Below, piece after piece: positions 51,548-60,747 of a DNA stretch of 64,000 nt (its first letter is position 1; each line of letters begins with the position of its first letter). Position numbers and translations under genes: made by a program. Origin of the DNA: Chryseobacterium vrystaatense (GTDB lineage Bacteria; Bacteroidota; Bacteroidia; Flavobacteriales; Weeksellaceae); assembly GCF_000737765.1 (NCBI RefSeq), contig NZ_JPRI01000012.1, positions 248,001-312,000 on the forward strand. Direction: 5' to 3'. The notes beneath the pieces were generated by a model that saw nothing but the letters and a program-made list of their open reading frames with translations, had not been told where the DNA came from and ran no database searches.

Positions 51548-54094
51548 ATGGATAAAAAGACACAGACAAAACCGACGGAATCGCCTGATAAAGGCAAAAT
51601 ATTATCTAAGCCCCGTATATTTTTCGGGCTTACCTTTATACTTTTTTCTGTTGTTCTCGCATTTTCGTTCATCTCTTATTTGATGAATTGGAAAGCAGAC
51701 CAGAGCCAGGCAGGAACAATGACCGATAAAGCTATAAAATCTTCAAATATATTTGGAAAGGTCGGCGACTGGCTGGGCAACATTTTCATATTTGAAAGCA
51801 TAGGAATTGCCTCATTTATTATTGCCTTTTTATTTTTGGTTGTGGGAACCCTTATCCTTAAAAAAAGAACTTTCAAGCCATGGAAGACCATCGGGCATTC
51901 TTTGTTTTTCATTTGCTGGCTTCCTATTTTTATGGGTGCAGTAACTAAAGGACAGGGTGTTTTAGGAGGTGTTTACGGGTATCAGATCATGGATTATCTT
52001 AATGCTATTATTGGATCTGTAGGGCTTTGGGTAGTTCTCGCTGCCAGCATTCTTTTATATTTTATTTTGGAATTCAATCTGCGTCCAAGTTCTATTAAAG
52101 CGAAACTGAACAAGATTAATGACAATACAATCGGCAAAGTAAAATCCATGATGCCAAGCTCAGAGGAAAACTTTGACGCAGATGTGGAACTTGAAGAAGA
52201 AGCTGAAGAAACAGCACCCAATGTCACTGTTACGGAGGTTACCAATAAAACAAAAACGAAACAACCTGAACCGGTAAGTGTTCCTAAAGGATTTCCTGAA
52301 ATTCAGCCGGCAACAGATATAGAAACTATTGTGACTCCCAACCATACTTCTTTTGAAGAGGAAGAAAAACCAATCAGTCTGAATCTGAATACCAAACCTT
52401 CTGTTCCTACTTCAACTCCGGAACAGGCGTTTGATATAAGTCCGGTAAGCCCGGCAATTACCCCGGTGGCTCCAACTCCGCCAGTGCCTCAGGATAATAT
52501 TAAATTCAATGTAGAGGTAGCACCAGTAATAGATGTCCTGGACGAGTCGGACAGAAAATCTAAGGAGTTGGTAGAAAAACATGGCCTTTACGATCACAAA
52601 CTTGATCTTGCAGGATTCCAGATGCCAACAGTAGAATTGCTTACCGATTATGGTAATGAAGAAATCTCGATCAACAAGGAAGAATTAGAAGAAAATAAAA
52701 ATAAAATTGTAGGGCTCTTAAAAAACTTCAACGTAGGTATTTCTGAGATCAAGGCAACCATTGGCCCAACCGTTACTTTGTACGAAATAGTTCCTGAAGC
52801 AGGAATCAGGGTTTCTGCTATTAAAAAACTTCAGGACGATATTGCTTTGAATCTTTCAGCACTTGGAATCAGGATCATTGCACCGATGCCGGGGAAAGGA
52901 ACCATCGGAATTGAAGTTCCAAGAAAAAATCCTACCATGGTTTCCATGCGTTCTGTGATCGCTTCTCATAAATTCCAGAATACCGATATGGATCTTCCTG
53001 TGGTTTTCGGTAAAACTATTTCCAACGAGGTCTTTATGGCTGACTTGGCAAAAATGCCTCACTTACTAATGGCAGGAGCAACAGGACAGGGTAAATCCGT
53101 AGGGATCAATGCCATTCTTACTTCCCTACTGTACAAAAAACACCCAAGCGAACTGAAATTCGTTATGGTGGATCCTAAGAAGGTAGAACTTTCACTGTAT
53201 TCAAAAATTGAAAGACATTATCTTGCGAAACTTCCGGATGCTGAAGAAGCAATCATTACAGACACCAACAAGGTGATCAACACCCTGAACTCTCTTTGTA
53301 TAGAAATGGATACAAGGTATGATCTTCTTAAAAATGCCTTCTGTAAAAACTTAAAAGAATACAACAAAAAGTTTACTGAAAGAAAATTAAATCCTGAGAA
53401 CGGCCACCGTTTTCTACCCTATATCGTCCTTGTCGTAGACGAGTTTGCAGATCTTATTATGACTGCAGGAAAAGAAGTTGAACTTCCGATTGCCAGACTG
53501 GCACAGCTTGCGAGAGCGGTAGGTATCCACCTGATCGTTGCTACACAGAGACCTTCCGTGAATGTAATTACGGGGATGATTAAAGCTAACTTTCCAGCAA
53601 GGGCTGCCTTTAGAGTAATTTCAAGTGTGGATTCAAGAACAATTCTTGATTCTCCGGGAGCTGATCAGCTGATCGGTAAGGGAGATATGCTTTACTTTAA
53701 CGGAAATGAAATCTTACGACTTCAGTGTGCTTTTGTAGACACTCCGGAAGTGGAAAGACTGGCAGAATATATCGGTGAACAGAAAGGTTATGCATCTGCA
53801 TTTTTACTTCCTGAATTTGTTTCTGAGGATTCTACAAGTACTGTAGGTGCTTTTGATCCCAATGAAAAGGATGCATTATTTGAAGAAGCAGCGAGAATTA
53901 TTGTTTCTACACAGCAGGGATCTACTTCAATGCTGCAAAGACAGCTTAAATTGGGTTATAACAGAGCAGGAAGAATTATGGACCAGCTTGAGGCAACCGG
54001 TATTGTAGGAGGATTTAATGGTGCAAAAGCCAGAGAGGTCATTATCAGTGATCTCCATTCTTTGGAACAGTTTTTGGAAGATTTGCGTAGTTAA
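51548..54094 (+). CDS. ftsK: DNA translocase FtsK/SpoIIIE family
   Basis: This 848-residue protein has four N-terminal membrane helices (first ~170 residues), an acidic and Pro-rich linker to about residue 340, and a motor: Walker A GATGQGKSVG at about residue 509 and Walker B VLVVDEFADL near residue 630. The C-terminal gamma winged helix (MLQRQLKLGYNRAGRIMDQLEATGIVGG) reads orientation signals on DNA. It pumps chromosomal DNA at the division septum and helps resolve dimers. Length is normal. It leads a run with LolA-like and LptF/G-like genes. Confidence 0.95.
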   Translation: MDKKTQTKPTESPDKGKILSKPRIFFGLTFILFSVVLAFSFISYLMNWKADQSQAGTMTDKAIKSSNIFGKVGDWLGNIFIFESIGIASFIIAFLFLVVGTLILKKRTFKPWKTIGHSLFFICWLPIFMGAVTKGQGVLGGVYGYQIMDYLNAIIGSVGLWVVLAASILLYFILEFNLRPSSIKAKLNKINDNTIGKVKSMMPSSEENFDADVELEEEAEETAPNVTVTEVTNKTKTKQPEPVSVPKGFPEIQPATDIETIVTPNHTSFEEEEKPISLNLNTKPSVPTSTPEQAFDISPVSPAITPVAPTPPVPQDNIKFNVEVAPVIDVLDESDRKSKELVEKHGLYDHKLDLAGFQMPTVELLTDYGNEEISINKEELEENKNKIVGLLKNFNVGISEIKATIGPTVTLYEIVPEAGIRVSAIKKLQDDIALNLSALGIRIIAPMPGKGTIGIEVPRKNPTMVSMRSVIASHKFQNTDMDLPVVFGKTISNEVFMADLAKMPHLLMAGATGQGKSVGINAILTSLLYKKHPSELKFVMVDPKKVELSLYSKIERHYLAKLPDAEEAIITDTNKVINTLNSLCIEMDTRYDLLKNAFCKNLKEYNKKFTERKLNPENGHRFLPYIVLVVDEFADLIMTAGKEVELPIARLAQLARAVGIHLIVATQRPSVNVITGMIKANFPARAAFRVISSVDSRTILDSPGADQLIGKGDMLYFNGNEILRLQCAFVDTPEVERLAEYIGEQKGYASAFLLPEFVSEDSTSTVGAFDPNEKDALFEEAARIIVSTQQGSTSMLQRQLKLGYNRAGRIMDQLEATGIVGGFNGAKAREVIISDLHSLEQFLEDLRS

Positions 54095-54159
54095 GGAAAA
54101 AATGCTTTATCAATTGAATCTTGAGGCATTAGAATGTTTAAAGTTTATTAAATAAGAAA

Positions 54160-54807
54160 ATGAAAAATATTATTTCAAAAGTTATAATCGGAAGTTTTGT
54201 CATTGGTGCGGTAGGATTTGCTGACGCACAGAAAATTGACGCGAAAGCTAAAAAAATTCTCGACGACATCACAGCCAACTATAAGTCCAAAAAGAATTCT
54301 TATTTCAAGTTTTCTTTCGGAACAGGACTTAACGGACAGGTTAGCAAAACAGAACCCGGAATTTACTATTCTGCAGGAGATAAATATAAGTTGAAGATTA
54401 TGGATACAGAGCAGATCTTTGATGGAAATAAGATCTACAACATCAATGCAGATGATATGGAAGTAACCGTTGCAAAACCTAATGGAAGCAGCAGTATGTT
54501 CTCCCCTATCAACTATCTGTCAACCTACAGAAACGATTACAATGTATCGTACAATGGTAAAAAGAATATAAACGGCGTTAATGCGGACTTTATCAAGTTG
54601 ACACCTATAAAATCTAACGGGATACAGTTTGTTTATATTTTTGTAGACTCAGCGAAAAAGCAGATGGTAAAACTTGAACAGCACGGAAACAACAAAGATG
54701 TAGCGGTAATTGCCATCAAAGAATACAAGGAAAATCAAGATCTGGATCCCAATATGTTTGTTTTTGACAAGAATAAGTTTAAAAATTATGTGATCACAGA
54801 ACTCTAA
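54160..54807 (+). CDS. LolA-like outer membrane lipoprotein carrier protein
   Basis: This 215-residue protein has a signal peptide (ISKVIIGSFVIGAVGFADAQ) and the LolA pattern (KAKKILDDITANYKSKKNSYFKFSFG, then NGVNADFIKLTPI and the final FVFDKNKF). LolA carries lipoproteins through the periplasm. It sits between ftsK and the LptF/G-like gene, a gene order I know from other Flavobacteria. Confidence 0.9.
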   Translation: MKNIISKVIIGSFVIGAVGFADAQKIDAKAKKILDDITANYKSKKNSYFKFSFGTGLNGQVSKTEPGIYYSAGDKYKLKIMDTEQIFDGNKIYNINADDMEVTVAKPNGSSSMFSPINYLSTYRNDYNVSYNGKKNINGVNADFIKLTPIKSNGIQFVYIFVDSAKKQMVKLEQHGNNKDVAVIAIKEYKENQDLDPNMFVFDKNKFKNYVITEL

Positions 54808-54832
54808 AAGTAAAAAGTAATAAAAATTATAC

Positions 54833-54860
54833 AAGCCACAAGTAAACTTTGTGGCTTTTT
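54833..54860 (+). terminator. Terminator after the LolA-like gene
   Basis: AAGCCACAA pairs with TTGTGGCTT over a short loop, followed by TTT. It lies only 16 bases before the next start, so it may also act as an attenuator. Confidence 0.75.
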
Positions 54861-54875
54861 GATTAATTTTGGCGC

Positions 54876-56330
54876 ATGTTAAAAATACTAGACCGATATA
54901 TTATAAAAACCTTCTTTGGACCGTTTTTCTTTATATTCAGCGTTTTGTTTTTCATCTTTATTGTAAACATTATCTGGGTTCAGCTGGGGCAGTTCATGGG
55001 AAAAGGATTAAGCTACTGGCAAATCCTCAAACTTCTTTTTTACCTGGGGGTAAGTGTTGTGAGTCTTGTACTTCCGCTTACAATCCTGTTGGCGAGTATT
55101 ATGTCTTTCGGTGAATTTGGAGAACGGTATGAGCTTGCAGCGATGAAAGCAGCGGGAATCTCCCTGACCAGAGTAATGGCTCCTCTTTTGGGAGTGGCAA
55201 CCATACTCGCAGTCATGCTGTTCTTCTTCTCTAATAATATCATTCCTGACTTCCAAAAGAAAGCAAAAAATATGCTTTTCAATATTGCACAGACCAAACC
55301 TGCACTCAATTTTACACAGGGGCAGTTCATTGATCAGCTTCCGGGATACATGATTAAGTTTGATAAAATCTACGGTGAGAATGGAGAAAATATTGAAGGG
55401 GTTTTTATACACAAAAAAGCAAGCACCTACGAAAATCAGCAGTCAGTTGTAGCAGCAAAAGGAAAATTCCTACCTGCTGCCAATAAGAATTTCCTGAAAC
55501 TGGAACTTTATAACGGCTATGTATTTGAAGACGATTTTGCGGGCAAAGGTGAAAATGCAAGACTTAAACAGCCGGACCAGGTCATTAAATTTGACACTCT
55601 GGTATCACATTTTGACATCAGTGAAATCATTAACAAAGGTATTGAGAAAGAGCAGATCACAGATGACTACCGTTTTCAAACATATGGACAGCTTAATGAA
55701 ACAGTAGCTAAAAGTAAAAAGGAAAATGAGGCTTTCTTTTCCAATATCAGTGCTGATGTTCTTAGCCAAACGAATTCTGTGGTAAGCTATATGGATAAAA
55801 ACAAATCCAAAGTAATAGCCAAGCAGCAAGTAAAACTGGATACTTTAAAGGGGGACAAAAAACTGGAAATCCTTTATAATTCCTACAACAGACTTGAAAA
55901 TCTTAAAACAACAAGCACAGGAAAGAAGGCAGAATTCAGTTCTAATATTAAATACTTCAGTAAAGTAGTTATTTATCAGCAGAGAATCCTTTCCTATTCT
56001 GTAACATGCATCATCTTCTTCCTGATCGGAGCCAGTTTAGGATCGATCATCAGAAAAGGAGGAATGGGACTTCCGGTGATTATTGCCATCATCATTTTTA
56101 TTGTTTTCTACGTAATGAATCTTGGTATTGAAAACATTTCTTGGGGTGGAGGAATGAGCCCTTATCTGGCAGCATGGCTTCCTAATCTTATCCTTTTGCC
56201 TTTTGGAATATGGATGACTTATAAAGCACTGACAGACTCCCAGCTTTTTGATGCTGAAAAGTACAAAGCGCTGTTTAAACCCATCACAAAGAGGTTCTCA
56301 AAAACCAAAGAACACAAGAGGTATCAATAA
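54876..56330 (+). CDS. LptF/LptG family lipopolysaccharide export permease
   Basis: This 484-residue protein has the start of the YjgP/YjgQ family (MLKILDRYIIKTFFGPFFFIFSVLFFIFIVNIIW), with helices at both ends (about 1-125 and 370-470). In between is a periplasmic beta region (FTQGQFIDQLPGYMIKFDKIYGENGENIEGVFI) and a helical insertion of about 100 residues rich in Lys and Ser. It is longer than the E. coli proteins (~360). It forms the LPS-export ABC permease with its partner, elsewhere in the genome. Confidence 0.92.
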   Translation: MLKILDRYIIKTFFGPFFFIFSVLFFIFIVNIIWVQLGQFMGKGLSYWQILKLLFYLGVSVVSLVLPLTILLASIMSFGEFGERYELAAMKAAGISLTRVMAPLLGVATILAVMLFFFSNNIIPDFQKKAKNMLFNIAQTKPALNFTQGQFIDQLPGYMIKFDKIYGENGENIEGVFIHKKASTYENQQSVVAAKGKFLPAANKNFLKLELYNGYVFEDDFAGKGENARLKQPDQVIKFDTLVSHFDISEIINKGIEKEQITDDYRFQTYGQLNETVAKSKKENEAFFSNISADVLSQTNSVVSYMDKNKSKVIAKQQVKLDTLKGDKKLEILYNSYNRLENLKTTSTGKKAEFSSNIKYFSKVVIYQQRILSYSVTCIIFFLIGASLGSIIRKGGMGLPVIIAIIIFIVFYVMNLGIENISWGGGMSPYLAAWLPNLILLPFGIWMTYKALTDSQLFDAEKYKALFKPITKRFSKTKEHKRYQ

Positions 56331-56367
56331 GTTTGAGTAAAGACTGAATAATTTAAATATGATAATT

Positions 56368-56387
56368 AACCCGGAAAATTCCGGGTT
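56368..56387 (+). terminator. Terminator after the LptF/G-like gene
   Basis: AACCCGGAA pairs perfectly with TTCCGGGTT over AA. The GC-rich hairpin lies about 37 bases after the stop. Confidence 0.8.
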
Positions 56388-56476
56388 TATTTGTTTTAAA
56401 GCTGGTAGTATACAATCTGTTTTACCGTAAGGGATAAAAACCTATATTTACAAAAATTGTTAAAAACGATAATTAA

Positions 56477-57268
56477 ATGAAGAAAGTACTACTATTTAGC
56501 TTGTTTACATTCCTATCTTTCAACGCCTATGCACAGGATGGCAACAGTGATTATGAATTGAGAACCGATGAAAAATACGGTTATATTGTTGATAAAAGCG
56601 GAAAAAAGATTGAAGGAATTGTAAGACTTAACGGCGATGCCATGAACCCGTGGAGCAATCAGAAAAAAGTAAAGTTCGTTGCGGTATCTGACATTGATAA
56701 GTCTAAGAAAAAACAGAAATTCAAAACTCTTGATCCTGATGACATTAAGGAATATGTAGCCTATGATGAAAACAACGAAGAAAGGCATTTTGAAATGATC
56801 AAATACACCAATACCAAAGAAGGATTCAATACAGCAACAGGAGGTTTAAGCGGCAATATAAAAGCTTTTAATAATCTAACGAAAAGCACTCAATTCGCAG
56901 AAGTGGTAAAAGACGGTAAGATCAAAGTATATAAACTATATGGCTACCCTACTACATTTTCTGCAGGAGGCCAGATCGAGGTAGCTGAAAAAGAAACGGC
57001 AAGAATGAGAAATTCGCCATCTTATATTTACTCTAAAAAAGGAGGTAAGATCGAAGAACTGACTTTGGCAAAAGCTAAAATAATCATCGCAGACTGCAGC
57101 TATGCAAAAGGTAAACTGACAAGCGGCTCATATGCGTCACTTAAAAACGACGAGAAAAAGAGATCAGGACTTGGAAAACTGATCAAAAGCCAGATCGATG
57201 ACGTGATGTCAAATGTTCCGGAAATTGTGGAAGAGGTTATCACCGACTACAACGAAAACTGTAAATAG
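56477..57268 (+). CDS. Hypothetical secreted protein
   Basis: This 263-residue protein has a signal peptide (MKKVLLFSLFTFLSFNAYAQ). It has no recognised domain; the pattern GYIVDKSGKKIEGIVRLNGDAMNPWSNQKKVKFV recalls short beta repeats, and the C-terminal part is charged. I see no catalytic motif. It is monocistronic, bounded by terminators at 56368 and 57284. Confidence 0.7.
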   Translation: MKKVLLFSLFTFLSFNAYAQDGNSDYELRTDEKYGYIVDKSGKKIEGIVRLNGDAMNPWSNQKKVKFVAVSDIDKSKKKQKFKTLDPDDIKEYVAYDENNEERHFEMIKYTNTKEGFNTATGGLSGNIKAFNNLTKSTQFAEVVKDGKIKVYKLYGYPTTFSAGGQIEVAEKETARMRNSPSYIYSKKGGKIEELTLAKAKIIIADCSYAKGKLTSGSYASLKNDEKKRSGLGKLIKSQIDDVMSNVPEIVEEVITDYNENCK

Positions 57269-57283
57269 ATTTCATTGATATAA

Positions 57284-57320
57284 TAGAAAAAAGATTCAGA
57301 ATTTCTGAATCTTTTTTCTA
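57284..57320. terminator. Strong bidirectional terminator
   Basis: TAGAAAAAAGATTCAGAA (57284..57301) pairs with the reverse complement at 57303..57320, an 18-bp stem around a single T. Confidence 0.85.
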
Positions 57321-57439
57321 TTTTGGACACCTGTTTTTACAGGAAGACTGTTCTGCCTTTTACACTTTTATTCTTCTTTTAAAATACAGGTAGCCTCTAT
57401 CGTTTTAGTCAATTATTATACATCAAAATAAGTTAGGAT

Positions 57440-58075
57440 ATGAAAACAATACTATTCTCAGCAGTTCTTATTTTTATACTTTCATGTAAAAGTGATCAGG
57501 ATAAAGCCAGTCATAACTCATCTGTTTTCACAGACAGCCTGAAAGATTCAGTGCAGACCAAAAGTACCGTAGATCCAATCGATGAAATTAAAAAAGAATA
57601 CAACCGTCTTCAGACACAACTGAAGGCAAAAAAGCTTAACACAACTGGTTTTACCTACAACTGCAATGACGAAATAACAGGAAAGGTCACTTTTTATTCG
57701 GATAATCAAAGTATAAGAATTATTGAACATTCATATGATGAACAGAGCCATTTCGGTTCTACAGAACAATATTTTATCAAAGATGGAAATGTTTTTTTTA
57801 TTTTTAAAGAAGATACAGGATGGAACTTTGATGGAGGGACACCGGAAAAACCGATCACGAAAGATGATATCACCGAAAGTCGCGTGTATATCCAAAACAA
57901 TAAGCCCATTAAGTGTCTGGAAAAAAAGTATTCTATAAGGTCTAATGAGACAGACAAACCTTCTCCAGACAAAATTCCAAGTAAGGAAACCCGATGCAAT
58001 ATAGATGAGCTTATGACAACCTATAAGTCTTTACTAAAAAACAAAGATAAAAAAGGAGAAGTAAAATGTCTGTAA
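57440..58075 (+). CDS. Hypothetical lipoprotein
   Basis: This 211-residue protein starts with a lipoprotein signal (ILSC, Cys16). The mature part has a short helix (DPIDEIKKEYNRLQTQLKAKK) and then beta strands with conserved-looking aromatic positions (YNCNDEITGKVTFYSDNQSIRIIEH); no family is recognised. The end is Lys-rich. It stands 129 bases before the PhzF-like gene on the same strand. Confidence 0.7.
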   Translation: MKTILFSAVLIFILSCKSDQDKASHNSSVFTDSLKDSVQTKSTVDPIDEIKKEYNRLQTQLKAKKLNTTGFTYNCNDEITGKVTFYSDNQSIRIIEHSYDEQSHFGSTEQYFIKDGNVFFIFKEDTGWNFDGGTPEKPITKDDITESRVYIQNNKPIKCLEKKYSIRSNETDKPSPDKIPSKETRCNIDELMTTYKSLLKNKDKKGEVKCL

Positions 58076-58204
58076 ATAAATCATCACATTCGGAAAGCAC
58101 TAATTTCAAACCTATCTTAAAAATTTATATTTCTGAAATTGCCAATTGTCAATTCAGGAACAGAAACTCTTACCTATATTTATACTTCGATTTTAATCTT
58201 AGAA

Positions 58205-59107
58205 ATGAAGAAAATACTAATTTATCAGATAGACTCTTTTACCACAGAAAAATTCAAAGGAAACCCCGCCGGTGTTGTCATTAATGCAGATGGACTGAGT
58301 GATGAGAATATGCAGGCAATAGCCAAAGAACTGAATAATTCAGAAACTGCTTTTATTTTTTCCTCTACAAACAACCCCGACATTGATTATACTATCCGAT
58401 ATTTTACACCATCCATAGAAGTCCCTTCCTGCGGACATGCCACCATAGCTGCACTTTATGCCAAAGCACTGGAGGACAATCTCAACTCCTGCATTTTACG
58501 GATCAGTACCAAAATTGGGATTCTTCCTGTCGAAGTGGAAAAAACAGATCATGACTATCAAATTACCATGACCCAGGGAGCTTTTACCTTAAGCCCGGCC
58601 TTTGGCGATATGATTACGGAACAAATACTTTCCGCATTAGGTCTTAATTTTTCCGATCTTGAAGAAAACTGCCCTGTTCAGATCGCTTCTACCGGTCATT
58701 CAAAAGTGATGATAGGTATAAAAAGCAGAAAGAAACTCAATCAACTGCATCCGGATATGATTTCCCTGATGAAGCTAAGCAATGAAATAGGATGCAATGG
58801 TTATTTCGTATTTACATTTGATTCAGATGATGAAAATATCCTTACCTATGGAAGGATGTTTGCTCCTGCCATAGGAATTGCAGAAGATCCTGTAACCGGA
58901 AATGCTAATGGTCCTCTGGGTGGATACCTGGTTCAGAATAAACTGGTAAATTATGAGAATGATTATTTTGAATTTAATGGAAGACAAGGTGAACAAATCA
59001 ATCGCCCCGGAATGGTAAATGTAAAAGTAACTGTCAATAACGGGTTACCGGAACAGGTGAAGATCAAAGGAAATGCAGTGCCCATTTTCAAAACCACCTT
59101 ATTATGA
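58205..59107 (+). CDS. PhzF family isomerase/epimerase-like protein
   Basis: I start at 58205 (MKKILIYQIDSFTTEKFKGNPAGVV), because PhzF proteins begin this way; the frame is open 66 bases further upstream. The 300-residue protein has the two similar halves of the family, the catalytic Glu in LNNSETAFI, CGHATIAA and EDPVTGNANG. PhzF proteins catalyse hydrogen shifts in phenazine synthesis and many are of unknown substrate. No phenazine genes are near, so it is a PhzF-like protein of unknown function. Confidence 0.9.
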   Translation: MKKILIYQIDSFTTEKFKGNPAGVVINADGLSDENMQAIAKELNNSETAFIFSSTNNPDIDYTIRYFTPSIEVPSCGHATIAALYAKALEDNLNSCILRISTKIGILPVEVEKTDHDYQITMTQGAFTLSPAFGDMITEQILSALGLNFSDLEENCPVQIASTGHSKVMIGIKSRKKLNQLHPDMISLMKLSNEIGCNGYFVFTFDSDDENILTYGRMFAPAIGIAEDPVTGNANGPLGGYLVQNKLVNYENDYFEFNGRQGEQINRPGMVNVKVTVNNGLPEQVKIKGNAVPIFKTTLL

Positions 59108-59116
59108 TATAAAACA

Positions 59117-59138
59117 AAAGCACCTTTAAAGGTGCTTT
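59117..59138. terminator. Bidirectional terminator between phzF-like and frr genes
   Basis: AAAGCACCTTT and AAAGGTGCTTT are perfect reverse complements with no loop. It sits between convergent genes. Confidence 0.8.
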
Positions 59139-59161
59139 ATATATTTTGGTAAGCCTGAAAA

Positions 59162-59716
59162 TTATACTTTCATAATTTCAGCCTCTTTGGTCTTAAGATG
59201 CTCATCACAAAGTTTCACATATTTGTCAGTAAAGCCCTGGATTTCTTCTTCCACACCTTTTACAACATCTTCAGAAACACCTTCCAGTTTCTTAAGTTCT
59301 TTCAAACCGTCCTGTCTTGCGTTTCTTACTGTTATTTTTGTATTTTCTGCTTCTACTTTAGCCTGTTTTGCCAATTCCTTTCTTCTCTCCTCTGTTAAAG
59401 GTGGAACGTTAAGGATAATATTTTCCCCGTTATTAGAAGGTGCAAAACCTAAATTTGAATTGATAATAGCTTTTTCAATAGCACCGATGGCTGTTCTGTC
59501 CCAAGGCTGAATAGAAATGGTCATCGCATCCGGCACTGAAACATTAGCTACCTGATTGATAGGAGTCGGAGCTCCGTAATATTCTACCATTACATCCTGA
59601 ACCATTGACGTAGAAGCACGCCCTGCTCTAATTCTTTGAAACGCATGATCCAAGTGCTTTACAGCACCATCCATGTCTTGCTTTACAGATTCTAATATAA
59701 GATCTAATTCTTCCAT
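59162..59716 (-). CDS. frr: Ribosome recycling factor
   Basis: I start at 59716 (MEELDLILESVKQDMDGAVKHL), giving 184 residues, the usual length; an upstream in-frame ATG at 59746 adds 10 residues without family support. The motifs RAGRASTSMVQDVMVEYYGAPTPINQVA and PPLTEERRKELAKQAK are those of RRF. It splits the ribosome after termination with EF-G. It follows pyrH on the same strand, a conserved bacterial gene pair. Confidence 0.96.
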   Translation of the reverse strand: MEELDLILESVKQDMDGAVKHLDHAFQRIRAGRASTSMVQDVMVEYYGAPTPINQVANVSVPDAMTISIQPWDRTAIGAIEKAIINSNLGFAPSNNGENIILNVPPLTEERRKELAKQAKVEAENTKITVRNARQDGLKELKKLEGVSEDVVKGVEEEIQGFTDKYVKLCDEHLKTKEAEIMKV

Positions 59717-59873
59717 TATATAGTTAAAATTTGATAAATTGCACATTTTTATAGTTGTTGATCAATAGATAATCAGAAGTGAGTAACAAGCAGGTAATTT
59801 CTAAAAATTGCTGATTTTTTTAAATCATTAAATATTTAAATCTTCAAATTACTTATCATCTTCTGTCTCTCAT

Positions 59874-60581
59874 CTACAAATCTACTAAAGTTCCAACATT
59901 TTCTCCATCAACAATCTTCTCTAAATTACCGTCTTTATTCATATCAAATACAATGATCGGCAATTTATTTTCGTGACTTAATGTAAAGGCTGTCATATCC
60001 ATTACTTTAAGATTTTTAGCATATACTTCGTCAAATGACAGAGAGTTATATTTTACAGCATTTGCATTTTTTTCCGGATCCATATCATAGATTCCATCTA
60101 CTCTTGTTCCTTTTAAAATGACATCAGCTCCAATTTCGATAGCTCTCAATGTAGCTGCCGTATCTGTAGTAAAATATGGATTCCCGGTTCCTGCCCCGAA
60201 GATCACTACTCTTCCTTTTTCAAGGTGTCTTACTGCTCTTCTTTTAATGAAAGGCTCAGCCACCTTGTCCATTTCGATAGCAGACTGAAGTCTTGTTTTG
60301 ATTCCAGCATCTTCCAATGCCCCCTGAAGAGCCATTCCGTTTATCACTGTTGCCAGCATTCCCATATAATCCCCCTGTACTCTATCCATTCCTTTTGCAG
60401 CTCCTGCTACACCACGGAAAATATTTCCTCCTCCAATGACAATCGCAACTTCGCAGCCTTTTTCCACTACAGTTTTAATCTCAGCAGCATATTCCTGCAG
60501 CCTTTCATTGTCTATACCATATTGTCTGTTCCCCATTAAGGCCTCGCCACTCAGTTTTAGAAGGATTCTTTTATATTTCAT
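59874..60581 (-). CDS. pyrH: UMP kinase
   Basis: This 235-residue protein has the amino acid kinase fold with KRILLKLSGEALMG at the N-terminus, the UMP loop GGGNIFRGVAGAAKGMDRVQGDYMGML and the ATP region NPYFTTDTAATLRAIEIGADVILKGTRVDGIY. It phosphorylates UMP to UDP. Length and motifs are normal. It precedes frr with 157 bases between. A -7 box for this pair is TATATTTG on the minus strand at 60635..60642, with a GGAG/CTCC hairpin in the leader. Confidence 0.96.
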   Translation of the reverse strand: MKYKRILLKLSGEALMGNRQYGIDNERLQEYAAEIKTVVEKGCEVAIVIGGGNIFRGVAGAAKGMDRVQGDYMGMLATVINGMALQGALEDAGIKTRLQSAIEMDKVAEPFIKRRAVRHLEKGRVVIFGAGTGNPYFTTDTAATLRAIEIGADVILKGTRVDGIYDMDPEKNANAVKYNSLSFDEVYAKNLKVMDMTAFTLSHENKLPIIVFDMNKDGNLEKIVDGENVGTLVDL

Positions 60582-60634
60582 CTTTAATTTTTAATAAACT
60601 TTACCGGAGGAATTTTCTCCGAAATTTCACTTTG

Positions 60635-60642
60635 CAAATATA
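60635..60642 (-). promoter_or_regulatory. Promoter -7 box of pyrH
   Basis: TATATTTG on the minus strand is a consensus -7 box, 53 bases before the start. The -33 region reads TTT instead of TTTG. The leader holds GGAG/CTCC hairpin arms (60607..60620). Confidence 0.5.
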
Positions 60643-60699
60643 ATCATTAAAAATATTGAAAAAAGAAAAATATTTACGTAGAAATAATGTCAGAAATAT

Positions 60700-60729
60700 T
60701 TTGATAAGTACGAAAAAGGATTATTTTTG
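60700..60729 (+). promoter_or_regulatory. Promoter of porQ
   Basis: TTTG (60700..60703), 18 bases, then TATTTTTG (60722..60729) is a near-perfect promoter. Transcription should begin about 7 bases later, leaving a leader of only about 12 bases before the TTG start at 60748. Confidence 0.75.
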
Positions 60730-60747
60730 CATTAATTATAAATTGAA

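Noticed and set aside
54869..55114. Plus-strand frame of 81 codons overlapping the LptF/G start
   Set aside because: It is an alternate frame of a well-supported membrane protein gene.
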